A stretch of DNA of 64,000 nt from Clostridia bacterium (GTDB lineage: Bacteria; Bacillota; Clostridia; Christensenellales; Aristaeellaceae): the NCBI GenBank assembly GCA_030530315.1, contig JAUMVG010000001.1, positions 1 to 64,000 of the forward strand. The letters are read 5' to 3'. Position 1 is the stretch's first letter, and every line of letters starts with the position of its first letter. A model generated the notes under the pieces. The model did not search any database. It had not been told where the DNA came from and was given only the letters and a program-made list of their open reading frames with translations. Both the position numbers and the translations under genes were made by a program. Positions 32,219-41,784 of this stretch are shown here, in pieces.

Positions 32219-33691
32219 ATGAAGAAGTTCGTCGCCGTTCTGCTGTGCGTCCTGATGATGCTCAGCGCGATGATCCCCGCCGCCATGGCTGAAGACATGG
32301 TGACCGTCTCCCTGTACATCCCGACCCTGGCCCCCTACACCGAAGAGGCCATCCAGAAGGTCCAGGCCGCCCTCAACGAGCACCTGGCGGAGAACTACGG
32401 CATCCAGACCAAGCTGGTCTACATCGAGATTGGCAACTTCGAGCAGGCCGCCAACCTGGCCATGACCACCCCCGAGCTGGACATCACCTGCTACTTCACT
32501 GACGGCGGCCAGCTGGCGAACTACGTGCGCAACGGCCAGCTGATCGACCTGACCGACCGCTTCGAGGCCGCGTCCGACGAGGTCAAGAGCGTGTTCACCG
32601 AGGCCGAGCTGAAGGCCTCCAGCATGAACGGCAAGCTGTACGGCTTCGTGCGCAAGTACCAGTACGGCGGCTATGAGACCGTGGTCATGAACAAGGACAT
32701 CGTCGAGGAGATGGGCATCGACGCCGCCTCCATCGACTCCATGGAGAAGCTGGGCGAGGTGCTGTATCAGGTGCACGAGGCCCATCCCGAGATCTACACC
32801 CTGGTGCCCCAGTCCTCCAAGGACATGACCTGGATTCGCCCCTATGTCCGCTCCGTCGGCCTGACCACCTTCGGCTTCCTGAACAATGCCGACCACGGCG
32901 AGCTGACCGATACCCAGATCAAGAGCATGTTCGAGACCGACAGCTTCCGCGACTTCTGCGCCTACACCAACAAGTGGTACAACGACGGCCTGATCATGGC
33001 TGACGCCATCAGCAACACCCGCGAGGGTTCCGACATGGTCACCGCCGGCGCGGCCTTCGCCACCCTGCACAACGCCGACATCGATCCCCTGGAGATGTTC
33101 TATCCCAACACCGTGACCGGCGGCATCATCGTGGATCCCATGGCCAACTGCGCCGACATCGGCAACCTGCAGTTCGGCATCAGCAGCAACAGCGCCCATC
33201 CCGACGAGGCCTTCACCCTGCTGTGCGCTCTGTACACCGACGCCAAGCTGCACACCCTGCTGTCCTTCGGCATCGAGGGCGAGCACTATGTGCTGAACGC
33301 CGACGGCAAGGCCGAGTATCCCGAGGGCATGACCGCTGAGAACGAGCCCTACGGCGGCTTCACCGCCTCCGCCACCTATCCCAACTACCTGCTGAACCCC
33401 GTTCGCGCCACCGCGACCGTGGATGACTACGCCGCCACCGTGGCCGAGTGGGATGACTCCGTCCGTGTCCCCGCCGCCTTCGGCTTCTTCTACGACACCA
33501 GCGACAAGGGCGACTTCGTGGCCGCCTACAAGAACATCGAGGAGAAGTACCGCGACGTGCTGCTGACCGGCACCGTGGCCCTGGACGATGTGCTGCCCGC
33601 CATCCAGTCCGAGCTGACCGCCATCGGCTTCTACGATGTCATCGCCGACATGCAGGCCCAGCTGGACGCCTACCTGGCTGAGCAGGCCTAA
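32219..33691 (+). CDS. Oligosaccharide ABC transporter substrate-binding protein
   Basis: A 490-residue exported protein. The signal peptide is residues 1-24 (KKF, hydrophobic core, AMA before EDMVTV), with no lipobox Cys, so cell-wall association must come another way. The size and layout match LplA/family 1 oligosaccharide-binding proteins. Codon use is strongly biased to C/G-ending codons compared with other genes here, suggesting high expression. AGGAGG lies 8 nt before the ATG. It heads an importer operon controlled by the adjacent two-component system. Confidence 0.9.
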   Translation: MKKFVAVLLCVLMMLSAMIPAAMAEDMVTVSLYIPTLAPYTEEAIQKVQAALNEHLAENYGIQTKLVYIEIGNFEQAANLAMTTPELDITCYFTDGGQLANYVRNGQLIDLTDRFEAASDEVKSVFTEAELKASSMNGKLYGFVRKYQYGGYETVVMNKDIVEEMGIDAASIDSMEKLGEVLYQVHEAHPEIYTLVPQSSKDMTWIRPYVRSVGLTTFGFLNNADHGELTDTQIKSMFETDSFRDFCAYTNKWYNDGLIMADAISNTREGSDMVTAGAAFATLHNADIDPLEMFYPNTVTGGIIVDPMANCADIGNLQFGISSNSAHPDEAFTLLCALYTDAKLHTLLSFGIEGEHYVLNADGKAEYPEGMTAENEPYGGFTASATYPNYLLNPVRATATVDDYAATVAEWDDSVRVPAAFGFFYDTSDKGDFVAAYKNIEEKYRDVLLTGTVALDDVLPAIQSELTAIGFYDVIADMQAQLDAYLAEQA

Positions 33692-33706
33692 GACAAGGAC
33701 CCTTCC

Positions 33707-33735
33707 TCGGGGCTGCCCTCACCCGGCAGCCCCGA
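33707..33735 (+). terminator. Intercistronic hairpin after the binding-protein gene
   Basis: TCGGGGCTGCC (33707-33717) pairs with GGCAGCCCCGA (33725-33735). There is no T-tract. It probably acts as a partial terminator or stabiliser between the abundant binding protein and the permeases, as at 20153-20186. Confidence 0.6.
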
Positions 33736-33860
33736 TTCCCACAAGCCCCTCCGTGGAGGCGGCGATGCGCCGCCCGCCCGACGGCGGACAGCGGATCAGC
33801 GCTTCCACGAAGCCAACGAGAACCCGAAAACGAAGCAAACGCATGAAAGGGAGAGAGCAC

Positions 33861-34808
33861 ATGAGCAAGAAAAAGCGCGGCGGCGCCGTGGCGATCAAGC
33901 CCGAGGGCAGCTGGGGGAACGTGTGGAGCCATCGCGAGCTCTACCTGATGCTGCTGCCCGGCCTGGTCTACCTGATCATCAACAACTACCTGCCCATCGG
34001 CGGCCTGGTGATGGCCTTCAAGCAGTTCGACTACTCCAAGGGCATCTTCGGAAGCCCCTGGGCCGGCCTCAAGAACTTCAGATTCCTGTTCGCCACCCGG
34101 GACGCCGCCATCATGATCCGCAACACCCTGGGCTACAACGCCGTGTTCATCGTGCTGGGCACCGTGCTGGCCATCGCCGTGGCGGTCATCATGAACGAGC
34201 TGCGCAACAAGAGCGCCCAGAAGCTCTACCAGATCTTCATCCTGATCCCGTACCTGATCTCCATGGTGGTCGTCAGCTACATCGGCTACGCCTTCCTGTC
34301 CACCGACGCGGGCTTCATCAACAAGTCCCTGCTGGGCGGCCAGCGGCTGAACTGGTACATGACGCCGAAGTACTGGCCCTTCATCCTCACCTTCATCTAC
34401 CTGTGGAAGACCTTCGGCTACAACTCCATCATCTACTACGCCACCGTCATCGGCATCGACACCAGCCTCTACGAGGCGGCGGTGATCGACGGCGCGAACC
34501 GCTGGCAGAGTCTGTGGCACGTGACCCTGCCGGGCCTGCGGCCCACCATCATCACGCTGACGCTGCTGGCCATCGGCCGCGTGTTCTACTCGGACTTCGG
34601 CCTGTTCTACCAGGTGCCCATGGATTCCGGCCTGCTGTACGACGTGACCACCACCATCGACGTGTACGTCTACAAGGGGTTGATCGTTCTCAACGACGTG
34701 GGCCGCTCCGCCGCCGCGGGCTTCTTCCAGTCCATCTGCGGCTTCCTGCTGGTCATGGCGGCCAACCTGGTCGTCTCCAAGCTCGACAAGGACAGCGCGC
34801 TGTTCTGA
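33861..34808 (+). CDS. ABC transporter permease (LplB/YtcP-system type)
   Basis: A 315-residue membrane permease with six TM segments, the first at about 29-50 (LYLMLLPGLVYLIINNYLP). The coupling loop reads LYEAAVIDGANRWQSLWHVT. It ends KDSALF, as usual for LplB-like subunits. The ATG at 33861 has GGGAGAGAG upstream. An ATG at 33843 would add six residues. It forms the importer with the genes at 32219 and 34827. The ATPase is not encoded here. Confidence 0.92.
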   Translation: MSKKKRGGAVAIKPEGSWGNVWSHRELYLMLLPGLVYLIINNYLPIGGLVMAFKQFDYSKGIFGSPWAGLKNFRFLFATRDAAIMIRNTLGYNAVFIVLGTVLAIAVAVIMNELRNKSAQKLYQIFILIPYLISMVVVSYIGYAFLSTDAGFINKSLLGGQRLNWYMTPKYWPFILTFIYLWKTFGYNSIIYYATVIGIDTSLYEAAVIDGANRWQSLWHVTLPGLRPTIITLTLLAIGRVFYSDFGLFYQVPMDSGLLYDVTTTIDVYVYKGLIVLNDVGRSAAAGFFQSICGFLLVMAANLVVSKLDKDSALF

Positions 34809-34826
34809 GAAAGGAGGAGAGCATCC

Positions 34827-35714
34827 ATGGTACGAAATGACAGAGTTCAGCAAATCCTGATGCACGTCTTCATGATCCTCCTGGTCGTGCTGTGCGTCGC
34901 GCCGTTCCTGCTGATGGTGATGTCCTCCCTCACCGAGGAGGCCACCCTGACCCGCAACGGCTACAGCTTCTTCCCCCAGGTGTTCAGCCTTGAGACCTAC
35001 CGCTACATCGTCCGCAGCCAGGGCACCATCCTGCATGGCTATGTGATGACCATCGTGGTGACGGTCATCGGCACCACCGCCAACCTGCTGCTGACGATCC
35101 TGTTCGCCTATCCGCTGTCCCGAAAGGACCTGCCCTATCGCGGGGTGCTGAGCTTTATACTGTTCTTCACGATGCTGTTCAACGGCGGCCTGGTGCCCAC
35201 GTACATGATGTACGCCCAGACCTTCCACATCAAGAACACGATCTGGGCGCTGATCGTGCCGGGACTTATGATGAACGCCTTCTACGTCATCATGATGCGC
35301 TCCTTCTTCCAGAGCAGCATCCCGGTGGCGCTGATCGAGGCGGCCAAGCTGGACGGGGCCACGGAGTTCCGCATCCTGAGCTCGGTGATCGTGCCGCTGT
35401 CCAAGCCCATGGTGGTCACGCTGGTGCTGATGGTGGGCCTGAACTACTGGAACGACTGGGCCAACGGCCTGTACTACGTCACCGACCAGGGCCTGTTCAC
35501 CATCCAGATGATCCTGAACAATATGATCAAGAACATCGAGTTCCTCTCCCGAAACGCCAGCTCCCTGGGCGTCGCGGCCTCCCAGATGCGGATTCCGCAG
35601 GTGGGCATCCGCATGGGCATCGCCGTGGTCGCGGTGCTGCCGGTGCTGGTCATCTACCCCTTCCTGCAGAAGTACTTCGTCAAGGGCATCGTCATCGGCG
35701 GTGTGAAGGGCTGA
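34827..35714 (+). CDS. ABC transporter permease (LplC/YtcP-like)
   Basis: A 295-residue permease with six TM segments, the first at about 9-29. The coupling loop reads LIEAAKLDGATEFRILSSVIVP, and the end YFVKGIVIGGVKG is diagnostic of LplC/YtcP proteins. AAAGGAGG precedes the ATG. A strong terminator follows 38 bp after the stop, closing the importer operon. Confidence 0.93.
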   Translation: MVRNDRVQQILMHVFMILLVVLCVAPFLLMVMSSLTEEATLTRNGYSFFPQVFSLETYRYIVRSQGTILHGYVMTIVVTVIGTTANLLLTILFAYPLSRKDLPYRGVLSFILFFTMLFNGGLVPTYMMYAQTFHIKNTIWALIVPGLMMNAFYVIMMRSFFQSSIPVALIEAAKLDGATEFRILSSVIVPLSKPMVVTLVLMVGLNYWNDWANGLYYVTDQGLFTIQMILNNMIKNIEFLSRNASSLGVAASQMRIPQVGIRMGIAVVAVLPVLVIYPFLQKYFVKGIVIGGVKG

Positions 35715-35752
35715 TTACAGAGAGAATTTCAAGCAATCGCGTTTTTGTCGTG

Positions 35753-35797
35753 AAGCTGCCGTCCGCGGTACGCGTACCGTTTCGGACGGCAGCTTTT
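35753..35797 (+). terminator. Strong terminator of the second importer operon
   Basis: AAGCTGCCGTCCG (35753-35765) pairs perfectly with CGGACGGCAGCTT (35783-35795) and is followed by TT. The loop itself contains a small palindrome (GGTACGCGTACC). Confidence 0.85.
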
Positions 35798-35823
35798 ACA
35801 ATATCCCTTTATTTTGATATATT
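35795..35823 (+). promoter_or_regulatory. Promoter of the glycoside hydrolase operon
   Basis: TTTACA (35795-35800), 17 bp, TATATT (35818-35823). The -35 overlaps the T-run of the preceding terminator, so the operon starts afresh here. Confidence 0.65.
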
Positions 35824-35847
35824 GGGAGCATGACGGGAGGGATACAT

Positions 35848-36657
35848 ATGAACGGGATACACATTGGCATCGCGGAGTGGTGCTCGCCCATCCAGGGCCC
35901 GATGGCCTGCCGCATGGCGGCGGAGCTCGGGCTGGACGGCGTGGAGCTGGATATGGGAGAACTGCGGCGCTGCCTGCCGCTATCGGACCCGGGCGTGCAA
36001 AGATACTGGCTGGATGCCCGGCAGAAGTACGCCGTGGCTTTTCCGGCGCTGGCGGTGAACGCGCTGGGAGGGTGCTGCAGCCTTCGCCCGAAGAACGCGT
36101 CGCAGGAGGCGCTGTGCCGCGAGATCATCACCGCGGCCATCGAAGCGGCGTCGGCCCTCGGCATCGGCATCCTCCAGATCCCCAATTTCGCGGAGTTCAC
36201 CATTCGCGGATTGGAGGACATCGAACCCGCGGCGCGGTTCTTTCAATGGGCCTGCGAGGCGGCGGAGCCGCGAAACATCGTGGTCGGCAGCGAGAACACG
36301 CTGAATACTGAGGAAAACCTGCTGCTGTGCGACCGGGTGAACCGCCCCAACTTCAAAATCTATTTCGACAATGAAAACGCCGTGTTCTTCCGGGGCGAGG
36401 ATCCGGCGGAGCACCTGCGGAGGCTCGAGGACAGGGTATGCCAGGTCCACATGAAGGACGGCACGGCGGAAGCGCTGAGTTCAAGGCCGCTGGGCGAAGG
36501 TCACGGGCAGGCGGAGGAATGCCTGGCCGCCATGAGGGACATCGGCTATGGCGGCTGGGTGGTTCTGGAAAATGAGTACGACACGGCGGCGTTCGATTGT
36601 GTCGGCCGATTTGCAGCGCTTCAAAGAGATATTGTGTGGCTGAAAGAGCGGCTGTGA
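35848..36657 (+). CDS. Sugar phosphate isomerase/epimerase (TIM barrel)
   Basis: A 269-residue xylose-isomerase-like TIM barrel protein. Strand ends carry family residues: GVELDMGEL, ILQIPNF, VVGSENTLN, IYFDNENAV, CQVHMKDG with the metal-ligand His, and VVLENEYD. Members epimerise or isomerise sugars or keto-sugars in the cytosol. ATG 35848 is chosen because GGGAGGGATACAT precedes it. The ATG at 35830 would add six residues. It is the first gene of the hydrolase operon and may process a monosaccharide released by the enzymes that follow. Confidence 0.8.
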   Translation: MNGIHIGIAEWCSPIQGPMACRMAAELGLDGVELDMGELRRCLPLSDPGVQRYWLDARQKYAVAFPALAVNALGGCCSLRPKNASQEALCREIITAAIEAASALGIGILQIPNFAEFTIRGLEDIEPAARFFQWACEAAEPRNIVVGSENTLNTEENLLLCDRVNRPNFKIYFDNENAVFFRGEDPAEHLRRLEDRVCQVHMKDGTAEALSSRPLGEGHGQAEECLAAMRDIGYGGWVVLENEYDTAAFDCVGRFAALQRDIVWLKERL

Positions 36658-36681
36658 AAAACAGGAACAGGAGATGCGATC

Positions 36682-39087
36682 ATGGAGCGATATATGAATC
36701 CAGAACTCACCGCCGAGGAGCGGGCAAAGGACCTGCTTTCGAGGATGACGACCGACGAAAAGCTCAAGCAGCTGATCGGGGCCTTTCCCCGTCCCGGCCA
36801 TGAGGATGATATGGACGCGGCGGTGGCCGGCGGCATCGGCCAGTATTCCACGCTGGAGATGCGGCGGCTCGACTCGCTGGAGGAGACGGCCCGGTGGCAG
36901 CGGACCCTCCAGGAGAAGGCGATGGCGGGAAGTCCGCACCGCATTCCGGCCGCGTTCCACATGGAGGGGCTCTGCGGGGCCTACATACAAGGCGCGACCA
37001 GCTATCCCGCGGGCATCGCCCGGGGCTCCAGCTTCGACCCGGAGATTGAAAGGGAGATCGGCCGCGCCGTTGCACGGCAGGAACGGGCCGTGGGCGTGAC
37101 GCAGACCTTCGCGCCGGTGCTGGATGTCTCCCGGGATTCCCGCATGGGCCGCCAGGGCGAGACCTACGGCGAGGACCCGGCCCTCGCCGCCGCCATGGGC
37201 GCGGCCTTTACGGCGGGCATCCAGGCGGACGATACCGACGGCCTGCGCTCGGAATCCGTGGCCAAGCACTTCCTGGGCTTCCACCACTCCCAGGGCGGCA
37301 TCCACGGCGCGGATGCCGAGGTGCCGGAGCGCCTGCTGCGGGAGGTCTACGCCAAGCCCTTCCAGGCGGCGATCACGGAGGCCGGCCTGCGGGGCGTCAT
37401 GCCCTGCTACTGCACGCTGAACGGTAAGGCCGTGTCCGCGTCCAAGGCCATTCTCACGAACCTGCTTCGGGAGGAGATGGGCTTCGACGGCGTGGCGGTG
37501 TCGGACTACGGGGCCATGGGCAACGCCCACAATTCCCAGCACATGTTCGAGAGCATGACTGAAGCGGGCCTGGCCTGCCTGGAGGCGGGCATGGACGTGG
37601 AACTGCCGTCCAGGGACACGCTGACCGAAGAACTGGCTCAGTGGTTCGATTCTCGAAAGGCGGATGTGGCGGTGCTGGACCGCGCCGTGCTGCGGGTGCT
37701 GGAGGCCAAGTTCCGCATGGGGCTGTTCGAGCATCCCTTCGCGCTGGAAGGCGGAAAGCTGAAGGAAGCCTTCTATTTGGAGAACGACAGGGCGCTCTCC
37801 CTGCGCAGCGCCCGGGAGGGCATGGTGCTGCTGAGGAACGGCGGCGCGCTTCCGATTTCGAAGAAGGCGAGGAAGATCGCCGTGATCGGCTGCCACGCGG
37901 TCAATCCCCGGTACTTCTTCGCGGGCTACACCCACCTGAGCATGGTGGAGGCGATCCTGGCCGTGGAGGGCTCCATGGCGGGGGTGAAGGTCGACGGTCC
38001 CGTGACGGACTACGAGCGCATTCCCGGCACCCAGATCCAGGTGAACGACACCCCGGAGTTCGACGCCGTGCTGGACAAGCTGTGCCCCGGCTGCCCCAGC
38101 CTGCTGGATGAGCTGAAGCGGCGGCTGCCGGAGACCGAGGTCGTCTGGGCCTACGGCTATCCCTGCGCGGGGGACGACGCGTCCCACTATGCCGAGGCGC
38201 TGGAGGTCATGAATGGCGCGGACCTGATCCTGTTCACGCTGGGCGGTAAGTACACCTCAGGCTCCATCTCCACCACCGGCGAGGGCGTGGACGACGTGTG
38301 CATCAACCTGCCGCCCTGCCAGGACGGGCTGATCGAGCAGGCGGCGGCGCTGGGCATTTCCATGGCGGGGGTGCACTTCGACGGGCGGCCCGTCTCCAGC
38401 GACGTAGCGGATGAATACCTGGACGCCATTCTGGAGGCCTGGTGTCCCGGTGAAATGGGGGCGCAGACCGTGGCGGACGTGCTGCTGGGGGACTACAACC
38501 CCGCGGGCCGGCTGCCGGTGTGCGTGGCCCGCAACGCCGGTCAGATCCCCGTGTACTACAACCATCCCCACGGCTCCTCCTGGCACCAGGGCGAGAGCAT
38601 TGGCTTCCAGGATTACGCCAGCTGCTCCCACAGGCCGCGCTACGTCTTCGGCCATGGGCTGTCCTACACCCGCTTTGAATACGCGGACCTGGAGATCTCG
38701 CCGGACGAAATCGGCCCGAGGGACAGCGTGGAGGTCCGCTTCACGGTGCGCAATGCGGGCAATATGGACGGCGACGAGGTGGTCCAGCTGTACATCAGCG
38801 ACCCGTATGCCACCATGATCCGCCCCGTGAAGGAGCTGGCGGGCTTCTGCCGGATCCATCTCAGGGCGGGGGAGAGCAGGCGCGTCGCCTTCACCCTGCG
38901 GGCGGACCAGCTGGCCTTCCTGGATGAGGCCATGAACTGGAAGGTGGAAAGGGGCCGGTTCGACGTGCAGGTCGGCGCGTCCTCCGAGGACATCCGCCTG
39001 ACGGGCAGTTATGTGGTGACAGAGAGCGCGATCGTCGACGGCAGGAAACGGGGCTTCTGGGCTGGAATTGAAACGAATCTGATTTGA
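36682..39087 (+). CDS. GH3 beta-glucosidase/beta-xylosidase
   Basis: An 801-residue cytoplasmic GH3 enzyme in normal domain order: TIM-barrel domain (about 1-320), alpha/beta sandwich (about 370-620) and fibronectin-like C-terminal domain (about 680-780). Motifs include SRDSRMGRQGETYGEDP, KHFLGF and the nucleophile Asp275 (VSDYGAM). The acid/base Glu is expected in the sandwich domain (ISTTGEGVDD region). Activity would be removal of a beta-linked Glc, Xyl or Ara from oligosaccharide ends. Confidence 0.92.
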   Translation: MERYMNPELTAEERAKDLLSRMTTDEKLKQLIGAFPRPGHEDDMDAAVAGGIGQYSTLEMRRLDSLEETARWQRTLQEKAMAGSPHRIPAAFHMEGLCGAYIQGATSYPAGIARGSSFDPEIEREIGRAVARQERAVGVTQTFAPVLDVSRDSRMGRQGETYGEDPALAAAMGAAFTAGIQADDTDGLRSESVAKHFLGFHHSQGGIHGADAEVPERLLREVYAKPFQAAITEAGLRGVMPCYCTLNGKAVSASKAILTNLLREEMGFDGVAVSDYGAMGNAHNSQHMFESMTEAGLACLEAGMDVELPSRDTLTEELAQWFDSRKADVAVLDRAVLRVLEAKFRMGLFEHPFALEGGKLKEAFYLENDRALSLRSAREGMVLLRNGGALPISKKARKIAVIGCHAVNPRYFFAGYTHLSMVEAILAVEGSMAGVKVDGPVTDYERIPGTQIQVNDTPEFDAVLDKLCPGCPSLLDELKRRLPETEVVWAYGYPCAGDDASHYAEALEVMNGADLILFTLGGKYTSGSISTTGEGVDDVCINLPPCQDGLIEQAAALGISMAGVHFDGRPVSSDVADEYLDAILEAWCPGEMGAQTVADVLLGDYNPAGRLPVCVARNAGQIPVYYNHPHGSSWHQGESIGFQDYASCSHRPRYVFGHGLSYTRFEYADLEISPDEIGPRDSVEVRFTVRNAGNMDGDEVVQLYISDPYATMIRPVKELAGFCRIHLRAGESRRVAFTLRADQLAFLDEAMNWKVERGRFDVQVGASSEDIRLTGSYVVTESAIVDGRKRGFWAGIETNLI

Positions 39088-39144
39088 ATACATACCTGGG
39101 TGACGCCGGACGGCTGGAAACGGAGGATCGGGGGCGAAAGCAAT

Positions 39145-41784
39145 ATGGACACGATTGAAGTGACGAAGCGCCTGCTGGCGGGCGACGCCTCTGAGAACTA
39201 CCTGCATCCCTTTACGCCGCTCTCCATCCGCGACAGCCGCGAGGATGTGGCTCAGCGGCTGGCCGGGCTTCGGGCGGCGGGCATTCGCTCCATGAATCTG
39301 CTGTGGAGCGGCGGGGATGAAGATGGCGGCTATACGCCGTTCAATTCGGAGGCCTACTGGACCCGAATCGGCTGGGTGGCTGAAATCTGCCGCCAGGAGG
39401 GCATGACCTTCATGATGCAGGATGCCGCCCCCTTTCCCACGGGGCTGGCTGACGGGCTGCTCATGCAGCCGGAGCATCTGGACAGGAACAAGCTGTACCT
39501 GGGCGAGCGCCACCTGGATGTGAAGGGGCCGAACCCGGACGGGGCATTTCTGGTTTCAGAGCTGGTGGGCTCCATTCGCTCAACGGACCAGGAACGCGGC
39601 TTTGGCAAGGCCCGCCCATTCCCCGGGGACAGCCTGTACGCGGTGGTCGCGGTGGAGCATGACGGGGATGGCCTCAGCCCCCAAACCGCCGTCGATCTGA
39701 CGGACCGCGTCTCAGACGGCCTGCTGCTCTGGCCGGTGCCGGAGGGCGTTTGGCGCGTGTTCGTGATCTTTGAGACCATGAACGACGGGGGAAGACTCCA
39801 TTACATCAATCTGCTGGATCCGGCGTCTGTGGCGCTGAACATTCAGGCGATCTATGAATCCCACTACGCGCACCTGAAGGATGAGGTCGGCAAGACCTGG
39901 CTGGGCTTCTTCTATGACGAGGCGGAGATCGGAAACCTTTGGCGCTACAACGTGCCCACGCTGCCCGGCGATAAGCGCAACGCGGAGGGCGAGAGCATGG
40001 CCCTGCCGTGGAGCCGCATCGTGCGGGACAGGTGGGAGGCCGTGATGGGTTCCCAGGCCAACCGGGCGCTTCCGTTCCTGTGGGAGGACTGCGCGAAGCT
40101 GCCCCATGTGCGCGCGCGGTTCATGGACATCGTCTCGCGGGTCATGCAGGAGACCTACAACGGCCAGATGCACGCCTGGTGCCAGGAGCACGGGCTTCAG
40201 TACATCGGACACAACTGCGAGGATGAGAATACCCACTGCTGCCTGGGAAACGGGCCGGTCCACTTCTTTCGGATGCAGAGGCATCAGGACGCGGCGGGGA
40301 TCGACCTGATCGGTGGGCAGCTGATGCCGGGCAAGGACTTCCGGCAGAGCTGGTACGGGTGTCCGGAGGGCGACGGGGCGTATTACCACTATGGCCTGGC
40401 CAAGCTGGCCTCCTCCGCGGCGCACATCATGCCCAACAAGCGCGGCAGGGCCTTCTGCGAGGTATTCGCGGTATACGGCGATATTGCCGGAACGCGCCTT
40501 CGCAAGTTCGTCTACGATCACCTGCTGGTCAACGGGATCAATGAAATGATCCCCGCGCCGCCCTTCGTGCCGGGCGCCGAACCGGGCATCAGCAAGCGGG
40601 AAAACGACTATGTCAACCGCGTGTGCCGCCTGATGCACGAGGCGCGGCCCGTGATCAAAGCCGCGGTGCTGTACCATGCCGAGGCGGAGTGGTACGGAGG
40701 GGACTTCGACCGATTCCAAACGGTGGGGAAGGCGCTCGCCCAGGCGCAGATCAGCTTTGACGTCGTTCCCGCGGACGTGTTTGAGGACGCGGCGTTTTTT
40801 GAGACGGATTGCAAGGACGGCCTGCGGGTGAACGGCAACCGCTACGAGGCGTTGATCGTCCCGAAGGCGGAAGCGCTGCCCGCGGCGCTGGCCCGGGCCA
40901 TGGAGCGGGGAGAGCCCCGCATCCCGGTGATCTTCTGCGAGCGCCGCCCCGGCGTGATCGCGGAGACGGGCGAACCCTTCCGCGGGAAAGGCGGAGAAGT
41001 GGTTCCCATGGACGCGCTGGCCGAACGCCTGCGGCAGATCATCCACAGGGATTTGATACTGGACCGGGCGCTGCCGGACATCCGCTACGCGCACTATCGA
41101 AGGGACGAGGTCGATTTCTATTTTCTGGTGAATCAGGCAGATCCCTGTACCTTTGAGGTGGACGTTGCGGGAGACGGCGCGCTGACAGCCGTGGATATCA
41201 TGGAGGGCGCTGCGCGACGGCTGCCGGCAGAGCGAAGGGGCGGCGGGCTGACGTGCCGCCTGTCCATGGACCGGTGGGAATCGCTGCTGCTGGTCGCGGG
41301 CGAGGCGGGTGAAGCGCTTTCCCCGGCACTGTGCCATGAGGCGATCTCGCCCGCCTGGCATGTGACGCTGGATGACGGCGCTGAACTGGAAATGGATGCG
41401 CTGCGCAGCGTCAATACGGCGGACCTCTTCCCGAGGTACATGGGAAGGATCGTGTATGAAGCGGCAGTGACGCTCGACGCGCAGCCCGAGATCCTGCGGC
41501 TTGGCGAGGTATGGGAAGTCGCAGAGGTCTCCGTCAACGGACAGTGCGCCGGGATTTGCCAGTGGACGCCCTACGAGTACGACATACGCGGTTTGACGCG
41601 GATCGGCGAAAACCGGCTGCGCGTGGCGGTGTGGACCGGGCGCGCCAGGGAGACGCGGCGCGAGTCGTCGTCCGCCTTCGGAAGAAGCATGAGCGCAACG
41701 GTGTACAACGCGCTGCCGCCGGGCGGACTGCTTGGCCCGGTGACGCTGGGATATGAGATGGATCGAGAGGATGAGCGACCATGA
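39145..41784 (+). CDS. GH106-like glycoside hydrolase (possible alpha-L-rhamnosidase)
   Basis: An 879-residue protein. The N-terminal barrel begins with a sugar-hydrolase pattern resembling GH106 (QRLAGLRAAGIRSMNLLWSGG, TFMMQDAAPFPTG). Acidic residues are in FYDEAEIG and CEDENTH. The middle part resembles a Rossmann-like glutamine-amidotransferase-fold module seen in GH106/GH42 relatives, and the C-terminal 130 residues form a galactose-binding-like jelly roll (VAEVSVNGQCAG, GENRLRVAVWT). No signal peptide. The start is ATG 39145; a GTG at 39100 would add 15 residues. Its end overlaps the next start by four bases (ATGA). Assignment to GH106 is by pattern only. Confidence 0.55.
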   Translation: MDTIEVTKRLLAGDASENYLHPFTPLSIRDSREDVAQRLAGLRAAGIRSMNLLWSGGDEDGGYTPFNSEAYWTRIGWVAEICRQEGMTFMMQDAAPFPTGLADGLLMQPEHLDRNKLYLGERHLDVKGPNPDGAFLVSELVGSIRSTDQERGFGKARPFPGDSLYAVVAVEHDGDGLSPQTAVDLTDRVSDGLLLWPVPEGVWRVFVIFETMNDGGRLHYINLLDPASVALNIQAIYESHYAHLKDEVGKTWLGFFYDEAEIGNLWRYNVPTLPGDKRNAEGESMALPWSRIVRDRWEAVMGSQANRALPFLWEDCAKLPHVRARFMDIVSRVMQETYNGQMHAWCQEHGLQYIGHNCEDENTHCCLGNGPVHFFRMQRHQDAAGIDLIGGQLMPGKDFRQSWYGCPEGDGAYYHYGLAKLASSAAHIMPNKRGRAFCEVFAVYGDIAGTRLRKFVYDHLLVNGINEMIPAPPFVPGAEPGISKRENDYVNRVCRLMHEARPVIKAAVLYHAEAEWYGGDFDRFQTVGKALAQAQISFDVVPADVFEDAAFFETDCKDGLRVNGNRYEALIVPKAEALPAALARAMERGEPRIPVIFCERRPGVIAETGEPFRGKGGEVVPMDALAERLRQIIHRDLILDRALPDIRYAHYRRDEVDFYFLVNQADPCTFEVDVAGDGALTAVDIMEGAARRLPAERRGGGLTCRLSMDRWESLLLVAGEAGEALSPALCHEAISPAWHVTLDDGAELEMDALRSVNTADLFPRYMGRIVYEAAVTLDAQPEILRLGEVWEVAEVSVNGQCAGICQWTPYEYDIRGLTRIGENRLRVAVWTGRARETRRESSSAFGRSMSATVYNALPPGGLLGPVTLGYEMDREDERP